A stretch of DNA of 64,000 nt from contig CAMKTN010000001.1 in assembly GCA_946415705.1 (NCBI GenBank), positions 58,709-122,708 on the forward strand, given 5' to 3'. Positions 25,544-35,100 of the stretch are shown here, in pieces; the first letter of the stretch is position 1; each line of letters begins with the position of its first letter. The translations under genes were made by a program, and so were the position numbers. The notes beneath the pieces are model-generated. The model did no database searches, was not told the origin of the DNA, and worked only from the letters and a program-made list of their open reading frames with translations. This stretch comes from an uncultured Prevotellaceae bacterium. GTDB taxonomy: Bacteria > Bacteroidota > Bacteroidia > Bacteroidales > Bacteroidaceae.

Positions 25544-26762
25544 AGCGGTTGGCATACATATTTTCGTAGTATTTCTGGTAGTCACCGCTGGTGACGTTGT
25601 CCATCCACGCCTCGTTGTCGAGGTACCAGCGGACGGTGCGCTCAATGCCCTCCTCGAACTGCAGGGACGGCTCCCAGCCCAGCTCACGCTGTAGCTTACG
25701 CGAGTCGATGGCGTAGCGCAGGTCATGGCCGGCACGGTCGGTGACGTAGGTGATGAGGTCCATATCCTCGCCCTCCTTGCGGCCGAGCAAGCGATCGACG
25801 GTATTGATAACCACCTTGATGATGTCGATGTTCTTCCACTCGTTGAAACCACCTATATTATATGTCTCTGCAATCTTACCGTTGTGGAAGATGATGTCGA
25901 TGGCACGGGCGTGGTCCTCGACATAAAGCCAGTCGCGCACGTTTTCGCCCTTTCCATAGACGGGCAACGGCTTGCGGTGGCGGATATTGTTGATGAACAG
26001 CGGTATCAGCTTCTCGGGGAACTGATAGGGGCCGTAGTTGTTGGAGCAGTTCGTGACGATGGTCGGCAGGCCGTAAGTGTCGTGGAAGGCACGCACGAAA
26101 TGGTCGCTACTGGCCTTGGCGGCGCTGTAGGGGCTGTGGGGCTGGTACTTCAGGTCCTCGGTGAAGAACTTCTCGCCGTAGGCGGGGTGAGCGGCGGACG
26201 TACCGCCGCCAACGGTGTGGGACGCGGTGGAAGCCTTCGTGGTGAAGGGGGCAGGGATGCCCTCGGGGTGGGTCATCTCCAGGGCGCCATAGACTTCGTC
26301 GGTGGAGATATGATAGAAGCGCTTGCCCTCGTACTTCTCGGGCAGCGACTCCCAGTAGAGCTTGGCGGCCTGCAGCAGGGAGAGGGTACCCATCACATTC
26401 GTCTGTGCGAAGGTGAAGGGGTCTTTGATGCTGCGATCCACGTGGCTCTCAGCGGCAAGGTGTATGATACCTGTAACCTTCTCGTCCTGCATCAGCTTGT
26501 AGAACGCGTCGAAGTCGCAGATGTCCATCTTCACGAACTTGTAGTTCGGTTTGTCCTCGATGTCCTTCAGGTTGGCGAGGTTGCCGGCATAGGTGAGCTT
26601 GTCGAGGTTGATGATGCGGTACTCAGGGTATTTGTTCACAAAGAGGCGGACAACATGGCTGCCGATGAAACCGGCGCCGCCGGTGATAACAAGAGACTCA
26701 CCCCCTAACCCCCTCTCTTTCAAAGAGGGGGAAGTAGTTACTTGCTGGTTAGTTGTATTCAT
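25542..26762 (-). CDS. rmlB: dTDP-glucose 4,6-dehydratase, 406 aa
   Basis: Converts dTDP-glucose to dTDP-4-keto-6-deoxyglucose, step two of dTDP-L-rhamnose synthesis; cytoplasmic, NAD-dependent short-chain dehydrogenase fold. Visible motifs: the nucleotide-binding GGAGFIGSH (~28-36), LDKLTYAGN, HLAAESHVDRSI, STDEVYGAL with the catalytic Asp-Glu, YSAAK (catalytic Tyr and Lys), NNYGPYQFPEKLIPL, and GEN-RDWLYVEDHARAI. The N-terminus is odd: MNTTNQQVT is followed by TSPSLKERGLGGES, a REP-like palindrome read in frame, before the first beta-strand LVITGGAG, so the usual short start (M..IVITGG) has been replaced. A second Ala/Gly-rich loop (KASTASHTVGGGTSAAHPAYG) lengthens the region before the catalytic Tyr. 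It lies downstream of rmlC and ends at a terminator shared with uvrA. Confidence 0.95.
   Translation of the reverse strand: MNTTNQQVTTSPSLKERGLGGESLVITGGAGFIGSHVVRLFVNKYPEYRIINLDKLTYAGNLANLKDIEDKPNYKFVKMDICDFDAFYKLMQDEKVTGIIHLAAESHVDRSIKDPFTFAQTNVMGTLSLLQAAKLYWESLPEKYEGKRFYHISTDEVYGALEMTHPEGIPAPFTTKASTASHTVGGGTSAAHPAYGEKFFTEDLKYQPHSPYSAAKASSDHFVRAFHDTYGLPTIVTNCSNNYGPYQFPEKLIPLFINNIRHRKPLPVYGKGENVRDWLYVEDHARAIDIIFHNGKIAETYNIGGFNEWKNIDIIKVVINTVDRLLGRKEGEDMDLITYVTDRAGHDLRYAIDSRKLQRELGWEPSLQFEEGIERTVRWYLDNEAWMDNVTSGDYQKYYENMYANR
26694..26735 (-). repeat. REP-like palindrome in the rmlB N-terminal codons
   Basis: GACTCACCCCCTAACCCCCT then CTCTTTCAAAGAGGGGGAAG. On the coding strand it is read as TSPSLKERGLGGES (residues 10-23 of RmlB). 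Confidence 0.85.
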
Positions 26763-26816
26763 AGTTTTTCAATATTGGATTTACTATCTCTGATTTTTTA
26801 TTTCAATTTTTCTCTT

Positions 26817-26872
26817 TCCTCTCCCCTTCCTCTCCCCTCTTTGAAAGAGAGGGGGCGGGGGTGAGTCTAGAA
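26817..26872. repeat. REP-like palindrome between rmlC and rmlB
   Basis: CCCCTCTTTGAAAGAGAGGG with a GGGCGGGGGTGAGTCT tail fills most of the 104-bp gap. It could act as a stem-loop in the rmlCB transcript. Confidence 0.8.
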
Positions 26873-27415
26873 TGGACTGCTAAAATCTTTGAGGAAGGGT
26901 TGTTTGGTATCTTTCTCGCTGAGGATGGCGTCGGCGAAGGGGATGCGCCAGTCGATGCCGAGGGAGGGGTCGCAGAGCTGGATGCCGCCGTCGGCCTCGG
27001 GGTGGTAGAACTCATCGCACTTGTACTGGAACACCGCCTCGTCGGAGAGGACGGCGAAGCCGTGGGCAAAGCCCTTGGAGATGAAGAACTGACGGTGGTT
27101 GTCCTCGGTGAGCTCCACGGCGACGTGCTGGCCGAAGGTCGGCGAGCCCTTGCGGATATCCACGGCCACGTCGAGGACGGCGCCACGCACGCAGCGCACG
27201 AGCTTCGTCTGGGTGTAGGGCGGACGCTGGAAGTGGAGGCCGCGCATCACACCGCGCACGGACATACTCTCGTTGTCCTGCACGAACTGCACAGGATAGA
27301 CCTTCTCATCGAACTCGCGCTGCGAGAAGCTCTCGAAGAAATAGCCCCTCGCGTCCTTGAATACACGCGGCTCGATAATGAGCAGGCCCTTGATGGATGT
27401 TTCTATAACGTTCAT
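26867..27415 (-). CDS. rmlC: dTDP-4-dehydrorhamnose 3,5-epimerase, 182 aa
   Basis: Epimerises dTDP-4-keto-6-deoxyglucose at C3 and C5 in rhamnose synthesis; a small cupin-fold dimer. Motifs include GLLIIEPRVFKDARGYFFESF, VMRGLHFQRPPYTQTKLVRC (the catalytic His lies in LHFQ), VDIRKGSPTFG, and SKGFAHGFAVLSDEAVFQYKCDEFYHPEADGGI with the substrate-contact Tyr. The length matches the family. It is followed by rmlB after 104 bp that contain a REP-like palindrome (26817-26872), whose edge overlaps the last codons. rmlA and rmlD are not in the window. The leader contains TTAAAC-type short repeats. Confidence 0.95.
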   Translation of the reverse strand: MNVIETSIKGLLIIEPRVFKDARGYFFESFSQREFDEKVYPVQFVQDNESMSVRGVMRGLHFQRPPYTQTKLVRCVRGAVLDVAVDIRKGSPTFGQHVAVELTEDNHRQFFISKGFAHGFAVLSDEAVFQYKCDEFYHPEADGGIQLCDPSLGIDWRIPFADAILSEKDTKQPFLKDFSSPF

Positions 27416-27449
27416 ATCCTTAAAGGTTAAACATTAAACGTTAAACGAA

Positions 27450-28001
27450 TCATACCCCGTCTTCCTCGTGGTCTTCCAGTTCTGCATCGCCGCGTTCATC
27501 GCGGGTGATGACAATGCCTCCCTGGGTATCCACCTGCATGAGCAGCGGCTCCATCATATCGCTTTGGGGCAGGCTGACGCTCACAGCGAAGCGAAGGCCG
27601 GGGAGCGACTTGTCGCACATCATCCCGTCAAGGATGCCACGCTGCTGGAAGTCACTGGAGAGATACGACAGGAACGTCTTCTTTGTGAAGCTGCGGTTGA
27701 AAACCGTCTGCTCGCCCGAACGAATCGTCAGCGTATAGACATTGTCGGCAAAGCGGTTGCCCTCCTCATCGGTAATGACGGGCAGGCTGTCCGAGGCCTC
27801 GCGGTGCACGGTGTAGATATAGGTCTTGCCCTCCGTGCGAACGGTATCCGTGAAATCATAGACCGTCATGCGCTGAATGCCGTCGCTGGCGACCTCGGTG
27901 TCATAGTCCGTGGTGCTGGAGGTCTGTTCCGTAGCGGTCTTGCTGCCACAGGAGAGCAACAGTCCCACGGCGCAGAGGCAGATGAAAGAAGGATGTTTCA
28001 T
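27450..28001 (-). CDS. DUF4738-family lipoprotein, 183 aa
   Basis: A small exported lipoprotein: MKHPSFICLCAVGLLLSC-G with Cys18. The mature part (VYDFTDTVRTEGKTYIYTVHREASDSLPVITDEEG, TLTIRSGEQTVFNRSFTKKTF, CDKSLPGLRFAVSVSLPQSD) matches my recollection of DUF4738 proteins of Prevotella and Bacteroides, whose function is unknown. I prefer ATG at 28001 over 28016 because it begins the signal peptide directly. The C-terminus is very acidic (DERGDAELEDHEEDGV). It lies between the HAD phosphatase and rmlC on the same strand, with short-repeat spacers on both sides. Confidence 0.75.
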   Translation of the reverse strand: MKHPSFICLCAVGLLLSCGSKTATEQTSSTTDYDTEVASDGIQRMTVYDFTDTVRTEGKTYIYTVHREASDSLPVITDEEGNRFADNVYTLTIRSGEQTVFNRSFTKKTFLSYLSSDFQQRGILDGMMCDKSLPGLRFAVSVSLPQSDMMEPLLMQVDTQGGIVITRDERGDAELEDHEEDGV

Positions 28002-28006
28002 ATATG

Positions 28007-28085
28007 AAGGGTTCAAAAGTTCAAGGGTTCAAGGGTTTAATGAGATTCGTCACTCGTCACTCGTCATTCGTCATTCGTCATTCGT
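28007..28085. repeat. Two short repeats between HAD and DUF4738 genes
   Basis: GTTCAAGG units (28011-28040) and TCGTCAT/TCGTCAC 7-bp units (28049-28085); the latter contains the HAD stop codon. Confidence 0.85.
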
Positions 28086-28763
28086 CAGGATCGTGTCCAG
28101 ATTTTCGGCCAGTGCCGCCATGGAGGGGAAGAGCCAGGTGGCACCTTCGTTGAGCAGGAGCTGCGGATCGATGGGCCCTGTGTTCACGGCGATGGTCTTG
28201 ATGCCCGCCGCTACGGCGGCACGCACACCCAGGGGTGCGTTCTCCACCACGAGGGCCTCGTCGGCGGTGATACCCGCCTTCTGCAGTGCCATCAGATAGG
28301 GTTCGGGGTTGGGCTTGCCGTAGCGCACATCGTCGCCCGTGACCATCAGCGCCGGCGTGAAATGGCCGGGGTAGTGGCGTTCCAGACGCGTGAGCAGCGA
28401 CTGCTGGGCGGAGCCCGTCACGAGAACACGCATCAGCCCTCGCGCGCGTACCTTATTTAATACGTCTGCCGCCCCAGGCATCTCGGGGGCCTCGCCGCCG
28501 CGGGCCGACATATACTCGTTGAAGACGATGGTCTTCTTTCGGTACAGCTCCTGTGCTTCCTCCTCGGTGGCGTCGCGGCCCCAGTAGCGTTGGGTGAAGA
28601 TGCTGATGGTGCCGATGCCGGTGCGCCCCTCATGCTCAAAAGCATCGGACTCCTTCATCGGCAGCCCATACTGCGTCATCACCTTCGCCCACGCATACGC
28701 ATGGCCCGGCATGCTGTCAAACAGCACGCCGTCCATGTCGAAGAGCACTCCCCTCACCATCAA
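28071..28763 (-). CDS. HAD-family phosphatase, beta-phosphoglucomutase-like, 230 aa
   Basis: Soluble hydrolase of the haloacid dehalogenase superfamily. Motif I is [12 protein letters not shown] (nucleophile first Asp, acid/base second Asp), motif II is VLVTGSAQ, the Lys is in [14 protein letters not shown], and the metal-binding acidic motif is [16 protein letters not shown]. The cap domain lies between ([20 protein letters not shown]), as in beta-phosphoglucomutase-like enzymes, so the substrate is probably a sugar phosphate. Its start overlaps the pgi stop by 4 bp (ATGA type), so the two are translationally coupled, which supports a role near hexose phosphates. The last codons (LTNDE) and the stop lie inside a TCGTCAT 7-bp repeat. 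Confidence 0.85.
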   Translation of the reverse strand: MMVRGVLFDMDGVLFDSMPGHAYAWAKVMTQYGLPMKESDAFEHEGRTGIGTISIFTQRYWGRDATEEEAQELYRKKTIVFNEYMSARGGEAPEMPGAADVLNKVRARGLMRVLVTGSAQQSLLTRLERHYPGHFTPALMVTGDDVRYGKPNPEPYLMALQKAGITADEALVVENAPLGVRAAVAAGIKTIAVNTGPIDPQLLLNEGATWLFPSMAALAENLDTILTNDE

Positions 28764-30088
28764 AGCCTTGCTTTGATGGTGAGGGTTTCCTGCTCGTAGC
28801 CGGGTTTGCCGAGGAGGGCGAACATATTCTTCTTGTAGGCTTCGACGCCGGGCTGGTTGAAGGCGTTGACGCCGAGGAGCTGGCAGTGGATACCGCAGGC
28901 ACGCTCGAAGAAGTAGATGAGCTGTCCGAGGTGGTAGGCATCCAGACGCTCAATGGCGATGCGGATATTGGGTACGCCACCATCCACGTGAGCCAGCTGA
29001 GTGCCCAGCTCAGCCATCTTGTTAACCTCATCCACACGCTTGCCGGCGAGGAAGTTCAGGCCGTCGAGGTTCTCGTCGTCGCTGGGGAACAGCAGCTTAT
29101 GCTCGGGGTTCTCCACGCTGATGACCGTCTCGAAGATGGTGCGCTCGCCCTCCTGGATCCACTGACCCATCGAGTGCAGGTCGGTGGTAAGATCCACGCT
29201 GGCGGGGTAGATGCCCTTGCCGTCCTTGCCCTCGCTCTCGCCGAAGAGCTGCTTCCACCATTCAGCGATGTAGTGGAGCTTCGGCTGGTAGTTGGCCAGG
29301 ATCTCGATCTTCTTGCCCTTCGTGTAGAGCAGGTAGCGCGTAGCCGCATACTGTGCGATGATATTCTCGGCAAGCGGAGCGGCAGCAACCTTCTCCATAT
29401 CCTGAGCGCCCTTCACGAGCTGGTCGATGTCGAAGCCGGCCACGGCAATGGGCAGCAGGCCCACGGGTGTCAGCACGCTGAAGCGACCGCCTACGTTGTC
29501 GGGAATGATGAAGCTCTTGTAGCCCTCCTTATCAGCGCACGTGCGGGCAGCGCCGCGCTTGGCGTCGGTGATGGCCACGATGACCTTGCGGGCCATGTCC
29601 TTGCCCATCTGCTCCTCGCACTGCTTCTTCAGCAGACGGAAGGCAAGGGCCGTCTCGGTGGTCGTGCCGCTCTTAGAGATATTGATCACGCCGAACTTCT
29701 TACCCTTCAGATAGGTCGTCAGCTCGCTGAGGTAGTCCTCACCGATATTGTTACCAGCGAAGAGGATGGCGGGGCCGTTGCTGCCGACGAGCCACTGGAA
29801 GCTGTTGCTGAGGGCTTCGATGACGGCCTTGGCGCCGAGGTAGCTGCCGCCGATGCCGGCGACGACCACAGCTTCGCACTCCTGGCGCAGCGTAGCAGCC
29901 ACTGCCTTCACCTCTGCGAGGAACTCGGGAGTGATGCCTGTGGGCAGGTGCAGCCATCCCAGGAAATCGTTGCCCGGGCAGGTGCCCTCTTCCAATGCCT
30001 TCTGTGCCTCGGCCACGCGGGCCTCCAAGGCGTTCACGTCGGCGCCGCTCACCATCGGCGCCACCTTTGTAATGTCTAATTTAATCAT
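28760..30088 (-). CDS. pgi: Glucose-6-phosphate isomerase, 442 aa
   Basis: Interconverts glucose 6-phosphate and fructose 6-phosphate in glycolysis and gluconeogenesis; cytoplasmic dimer. Diagnostic blocks: [41 protein letters not shown] (phosphate loop), [22 protein letters not shown], then the catalytic Glu and His region and [19 protein letters not shown] near the end. The length (442) matches Bacteroidota and Firmicute forms. The HAD phosphatase start overlaps its stop by 4 bp. It begins 68 bp downstream of the AAA ATPase stop; the leader is AT-rich (TTATTAAATATCACAACA) with no TAnnTTTG box seen. Confidence 0.96.
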   Translation of the reverse strand: MIKLDITKVAPMVSGADVNALEARVAEAQKALEEGTCPGNDFLGWLHLPTGITPEFLAEVKAVAATLRQECEAVVVAGIGGSYLGAKAVIEALSNSFQWLVGSNGPAILFAGNNIGEDYLSELTTYLKGKKFGVINISKSGTTTETALAFRLLKKQCEEQMGKDMARKVIVAITDAKRGAARTCADKEGYKSFIIPDNVGGRFSVLTPVGLLPIAVAGFDIDQLVKGAQDMEKVAAAPLAENIIAQYAATRYLLYTKGKKIEILANYQPKLHYIAEWWKQLFGESEGKDGKGIYPASVDLTTDLHSMGQWIQEGERTIFETVISVENPEHKLLFPSDDENLDGLNFLAGKRVDEVNKMAELGTQLAHVDGGVPNIRIAIERLDAYHLGQLIYFFERACGIHCQLLGVNAFNQPGVEAYKKNMFALLGKPGYEQETLTIKARL

Positions 30089-30156
30089 TGTTGTGATATT
30101 TAATAATAGAATTATAATCGGGAGTTATAGGAGGGAGTTAAAAGGGGAGTTAAAGA

Positions 30157-31758
30157 TTACATTCCCCAGACGAGGATCGTGCGGCCATTGTACTCATAGG
30201 GGCGATGCCAGATACGCTCATCCCACGTCTTCTCCTGCGAACGGTCGAAGATAATCAGATGACCTTCATCCACGGAACCTACGGTGTCCATATAACCTGC
30301 CGTCTGCTCCAGTCCCTTCTCAATAACCACATCCAAATCGCCACGTTTGATTTTCAGTTCCAGCACGATACGCTGGACAGGTCCGCCGTAGCGGTCTGTC
30401 AACGGTTTGCGAATAAGCAAATCCGTGCGCTTGCGTCCTAATCCGTATTCGCGGTCAATATAGCCACCGCCATTCACAATCCGCTGCAGGAAGGCCTGCA
30501 ACAGCAACTGCGGTCCGGCTTCGGCATAGTCAAAGCGTCCTATCCACGCATCTGCATTCTGGCGGAAGAACTGCTGGAAGTCCAGCAGCAGTTTCTCCAT
30601 ATTGATGCTATTGTCGGGATTCTGATACCACTGAGGCTCCTGAATCAGACCCGTCTGTGTACTCCACGTCAACTCGCGAGGTATGATTTCGCGATAGATG
30701 CCATTGGCGATACGACGGGGTTTTCCACGCTCCACCGTAATCAAGCCCATATCCACCACATATTGAATATCATCCGTCGGTATCTGATTGTCGTCAGCCT
30801 CTTCGCTGTTTGCCAGCATCGGTTCAATGACCCTGCGCACGCGAGGCTCTTCCAGCTTGTCGATAAGGATATCAATATGCGTGTCGCGGCGGTAAATGAT
30901 GTTCTCTATGGCCTTGTCTATCATCTCCGGGATAATGCGGACAGCACGATCGCGGTTCTCCTTCATCTTATAGGTGACCTCATGGCCCAAGGCATTCACC
31001 AGCCAGGGCTGTCCTTCAGTAGCATCCCAGACCATCGGAAAGCAAGCCTCGTCAAACTCCTGACCCGTCTCCCTCGTATGCTGCATATACAGCTCATGAA
31101 TCTCCTCTTTCGAGAAGTTTCCCAAGCGCAGCGATTCCGACTTGATATTGAATGTGGAGCCACCTGTGATGATATCCTGATTAGAAAGGACGATACGGTA
31201 GTCACGCACATCCCGCACACCACAGAGAATAACGGTCTGCGGGAAAGCCTTAGGACGATCGACATACCCCGACCTGATTTGCCGGAGGACGCTGATGAGA
31301 CTGTCGCCTACTAAAGCATCTATCTCATCGAGAATCAGGACTATCGGTTTGGGCAGGTTCTCGGATAAGCGGCGCAGATAGGTCGCCAGCATAGACTCAG
31401 CCCCCACCTGTTGAATCTCATCACGAATCTGGAGCGGCAAATCACTCTTCACGACACCACGAAACTGCTCAGCCAGTGTGTCCACGGTTGATTTCACCAC
31501 CCTCTGGACATCGTTCCTCGCAGCCTGGCCACCCTCCACATTAGCATACACGGCAATGTAGTCATCCTCGGCATTGAGATAGTCTCGCAAAGCAAGCATA
31601 CAGGATGTCTTACCCGTCTGCCGAGGCGCATGCATCACGAAGTAGCGCTGCTGCCGTACTAGCATGAGTATCTCATCCAGATCGAACCGCTTCAATGGGT
31701 CGATGGTATAGTTGATATCAGCCTTCTGAGGCCCTGCTGTATTGAAGAATCTTTCCAT
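30157..31758 (-). CDS. AAA ATPase with C-terminal PD-(D/E)XK-like domain, 533 aa
   Basis: I start it at ATG 31758 (MERFFNTAGPQK), just downstream of a TACCTTTG promoter box at 31777-31784; an in-frame ATG at 31809 lies upstream of that box and is rejected. Residues 44-52 are the Walker A APRQTGKTS, and VLILDEIDAL is the Walker B. ILCGVRDVRDYRI is a sensor-like strand. This matches the 'AAA-like' family common as standalone genes in Bacteroidota. The last 120 residues carry GRKRTDLLIRKPL and RIVLELKIKRGD, the D..(E/Q)xK core of a PD-(D/E)XK nuclease-like domain. The biological role of this family is not established; a defence or mobile-element role is possible. Its promoter region closely matches that of the M6 protease gene. 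Confidence 0.75.
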   Translation of the reverse strand: MERFFNTAGPQKADINYTIDPLKRFDLDEILMLVRQQRYFVMHAPRQTGKTSCMLALRDYLNAEDDYIAVYANVEGGQAARNDVQRVVKSTVDTLAEQFRGVVKSDLPLQIRDEIQQVGAESMLATYLRRLSENLPKPIVLILDEIDALVGDSLISVLRQIRSGYVDRPKAFPQTVILCGVRDVRDYRIVLSNQDIITGGSTFNIKSESLRLGNFSKEEIHELYMQHTRETGQEFDEACFPMVWDATEGQPWLVNALGHEVTYKMKENRDRAVRIIPEMIDKAIENIIYRRDTHIDILIDKLEEPRVRRVIEPMLANSEEADDNQIPTDDIQYVVDMGLITVERGKPRRIANGIYREIIPRELTWSTQTGLIQEPQWYQNPDNSINMEKLLLDFQQFFRQNADAWIGRFDYAEAGPQLLLQAFLQRIVNGGGYIDREYGLGRKRTDLLIRKPLTDRYGGPVQRIVLELKIKRGDLDVVIEKGLEQTAGYMDTVGSVDEGHLIIFDRSQEKTWDERIWHRPYEYNGRTILVWGM

Positions 31759-31776
31759 TCTCTTGCTTTTGCTTTG

Positions 31777-31784
31777 CAAAGGTA
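31777..31784 (-). promoter_or_regulatory. Promoter -7 box of the AAA ATPase gene
   Basis: TACCTTTG on the minus strand, 18 bp before ATG 31758. The 60 bp upstream share a long near-identical string with the M6 promoter (GCTATCTCACAAAAAAGC..). Confidence 0.65.
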
Positions 31785-31861
31785 GCGCTTTTTTGTGAGA
31801 TAGCGGCATAAAGGAGATAGGATTTGCATGAATCAGGGAATTTTTCCTTTCGTAACAGCAA

Positions 31862-31893
31862 CAGCCCGCTACACAATCATGTGCAGCGGGCTG
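31862..31893 (-). terminator. Terminator after the 52-aa MKKTY peptide
   Basis: CAGCCCGCT..AGCGGGCTG stem with inner GCAC/GTGT pairing, then TTGCTGTT on the minus strand. The stem wording is the same as in the uvrA terminator. Confidence 0.8.
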
Positions 31894-31945
31894 TTTGGTA
31901 GTTGCAACTGTAGTTGCTATAGAACGTTTGTACTAACTGTAGCGA

Positions 31946-32104
31946 TTACTTTTCCCAGATGTCGCCCCAGGAGTTCTCTTTGGTCGTAAACTCTCCACTG
32001 TAAGAATTAGTGTCCTTTTCAAGTCTTGCAGAGTTCACCAACAAAGAAGATTCCAGTGTTAGAACATCAATGTGAGTGATGGGTGCTTGATATGTCTTCT
32101 TCAT
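31946..32104 (-). CDS. Small MKKTY peptide, 52 aa
   Basis: A 52-residue product starting MKKTYQAPITHIDVLTLESS and ending KENSWGDIWEK. I use ATG 32104, because the longer reading from 32146 would overlap the upstream gene and add a non-conserved leader. It lies 16 bp downstream of the 2,383-aa T9SS cargo gene and ends ~53 bp before a strong terminator, so it is probably expressed as the last gene of that operon. It is a paralogue of the 57-aa product at 47888-48061: same start (MKKTY.xP), a Leu/Ser-rich mid-part (LLVNS / ILSGS) and an acidic Trp-containing tail (WGDIW / VDDVW). Similar tiny proteins are common in Prevotella and Bacteroides, with no known function to my knowledge. Confidence 0.7.
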   Translation of the reverse strand: MKKTYQAPITHIDVLTLESSLLVNSARLEKDTNSYSGEFTTKENSWGDIWEK

Positions 32105-32120
32105 AATGCTATAAATCTTA

Positions 32121-35100
32121 TCATTTAACAAGAACCTTCTTACCATTCACGATATTGATACCCTTGCGAGTCTCGTTCAGCTTACGGCCACCGAGGTCAA
32201 AGATATCGCGTATCTCATCAGCCGACATCTTCACGTAGCGTACACCCGTGGCAGTATCGGCTTCGAAGCGGAAGCCTTTAACTTCAGCAGAAGTGGGGAA
32301 GTCGAAGTAAGCACGGAAGCCCTTCATGCTGGCATCAGCTGTACCCTTAGCAATAGAAGGCTTGGGTGTGACACCCCACAAACCATCCATCGTGCCCGCA
32401 GCCATGGGAGCGTAAGTACCCTGGAAGGTAATACCGTCAGCTACAGTATTATCAGGAGCGGTGTAGCCAAAACCTATTTCCACGTCGTGCAGGATATGCT
32501 TCTTGGTTTCATCGGTACTTGCAGCTTTTGCTTCTACGAGGTACGGAACACCAGCTTCCATTGTTACCACCTCTGTGAAGCGCAGTTCATTGTCGATGAG
32601 ACCTGCAAATTCGTATGCAATAGCATCTTTGCCAAAGATCTCTTCAGCAGTCGTTGCAAACGGCAGGCAGACGGTGTTGAAACCGGCAACCCAAGAGCGG
32701 TTCAGCACGAGGACTTCGTATGTACCATTGACAACCGCATCGGATGATGTTTCATCCAAGGTGTAAGGCTCAGCGATGGTCAGATCAACCTCCTCGGTTG
32801 TCAGGTCAATTTCAGTACCAGTTACAGTAATCTTGGCCTTGACAGCTTCAGCAATAACCTCCTCAGGAGTCCAGGTCAGTGTGATAACAGTCTGGCCGTT
32901 AGCGGTCAGCGTCTCATTCTCAGTGTCCTTCTCCTCACCGTTAACGATGAGCTTAGCGGTCACTTCCTCAGCCTTACCGGCATTCTCCTGCAGCGTCACA
33001 GAAGCTGTGTAAACTGCATACTGAGTACCCGTGGTCGGAATGTTGGAAGCGGCAATCTCAATGTCGTGCTCAGGAATGTTGAGCTCGAAGCCCACGAAGT
33101 TGTCAACATAGACATACTTGCTATTGGCATCGCCCAGCTTAATGTAGTAGTTGCCGTCGGCAGGAGCGGTGAACTCGGCCTCGATGGTCTGGTTGTCGAT
33201 AGTAGCCGTATAGGTACCAATCTCCGACCAGTTCTGGCGGTCAGTAGAGTATTGTGCCTTGATGCTGTAGCCGCTGTAGGGGAAGATGACATCGAAGGTT
33301 AGCACATCGCCTGCATTGGCAGCGAGACGTGGAGACATCAGGGTCTTGCCTGCGGTGTAGGTGCTATAAGCAGCCTTGCGGGAACTGTTCCACTCCCAAC
33401 CATTGTTGGTCCAAGAAGCAGGAATCTCGCTATCGAAGGTCTCGACCCAAGTGCTCTCGTTAATCGAACGTCCGCTAAGAGCGAGCGTGAAGGTGTTGTT
33501 GGTATTTTCGTCCACCTTATAGGTAATGACGAGGTTGCCTGCCACCTTACCCTGCTCAGCCTTCAGCGTCACATCGATGTCGAGTGCTCTATCAACCGCG
33601 ATGGTCTTGTTTCCTTCGGTAAGTGCCGTAGCCTCGAAGCCCTCAGGAGCCACGATGCTCACGAGTTCCATAGCCTTGTTACCTTCGTTCTTAATGGTGT
33701 AGCTGAAGGTCTTGGCATCCTTCTGGAGTCCGAAGTTCACGGCAGCGTTGTTCTCTAGGGCTGTCTCACCCTCGTAGAGAGCGAACTTAGGAGCAGCTGC
33801 GTTGACGGTGATCGTAACGTCAGAGGCCGAAGTTGCCAGAGCTTCGCCTTCAGCGGTCCAATATGCCTTAGCGGTAAAGTGGAGTACGCCACCTTCACCA
33901 GCAGAAGCGTTGGTCACGTTGACAGCAATCATAGTCTCGCCATCTACTGCAACGGCATCAGCAGCGGTAGCAGAGCCTACCTCTGTCTCGCCGATGAAGA
34001 TCTTCACGGTCGGGGTAGCCTCGGTTGTACCGGTGTTCTGCACCTTCACAGAGAAGGCTGCAGAGAACTGGTTGCTTGCATTGGCATCAATAGCTCCTTC
34101 GCCTTCGCGAGTGAACTCAGAAATAGATAATGTACGCGTGTGGGCGACCTCCACGTCTGTCGTCAACGTCTCAAAGGCCACGCTGTTGTCGCTGTAGTAA
34201 ACGACAATCTTGGCAGCGTAGGTCTTCTCCTCGACAGGTACGTTACCGGTCAACGTGAAGCTGGCTGTGCCGTTTAGAGCAATGTCCTGAGCATCGGCAG
34301 TAGCCACCTCTGTCTCGTCGAAGAACAGCTTAGCATAGACACCCGTCTCAGCAGCGCGCAGGCTGGCGACTGTAGCAGTAGCAGTAATGCTCGTCTCGGG
34401 AACCTTTGTCTCTACAGGGATGTTCGACGTGGTGATATACAAGTCGTGCTCGGGAGCAGGAATAATCTTCTTCAGACCAGTGAGGTTGTCGATAGAAGCA
34501 TTCAGCGACTCGAACTTCACATAGTACACGCCATCGGCCAATGCATCGAGAGTGACAGTCTGGTTCTCAGCAGTCAGTGTTACTGTCTTGGCCAGCGTCC
34601 AAGCCTTGCGGTCGGCAGAGGTGTAGACATTCAGCTCTTTGCTATCACCATAAGCACTTTGCTGCTTAGCCTCGAACGAAAGCACGTTCTTGCCAGCCTC
34701 AGCTTCGTATTGCTCAGTGATGAGTTCCTTAGCCACACCAGAATAGATATGAGCAGTGCCATCGACTGTCCATCCGTTATTGTACCAACCTGCGGGCAGG
34801 CTTGCAAGATCTTCATTTACGGCTGTAGCGTCGATAACCTTAGCGGTGAAGTTGAGCGCAACATCGGCAACAGGTTCATTGCTTGTGATGGTCACGCTTC
34901 CTGTCTTAGCGCCAGGAGCAGCTGCATCGAAGGTCAGGCTAACGGTAATCGTAGCACTCTCGCCCGGCTCCAGCGTCACGGTCTGGTTCTCGTTAGAGAG
35001 CTCGCCGTCGGTAGTAGCCAGAACGGCCGTCACGTCGCCCGTAGCAGCGATGGTGCTAACGAGGTTGCCGTTACCACTGTTGGTAATCGTAAACACTTTA

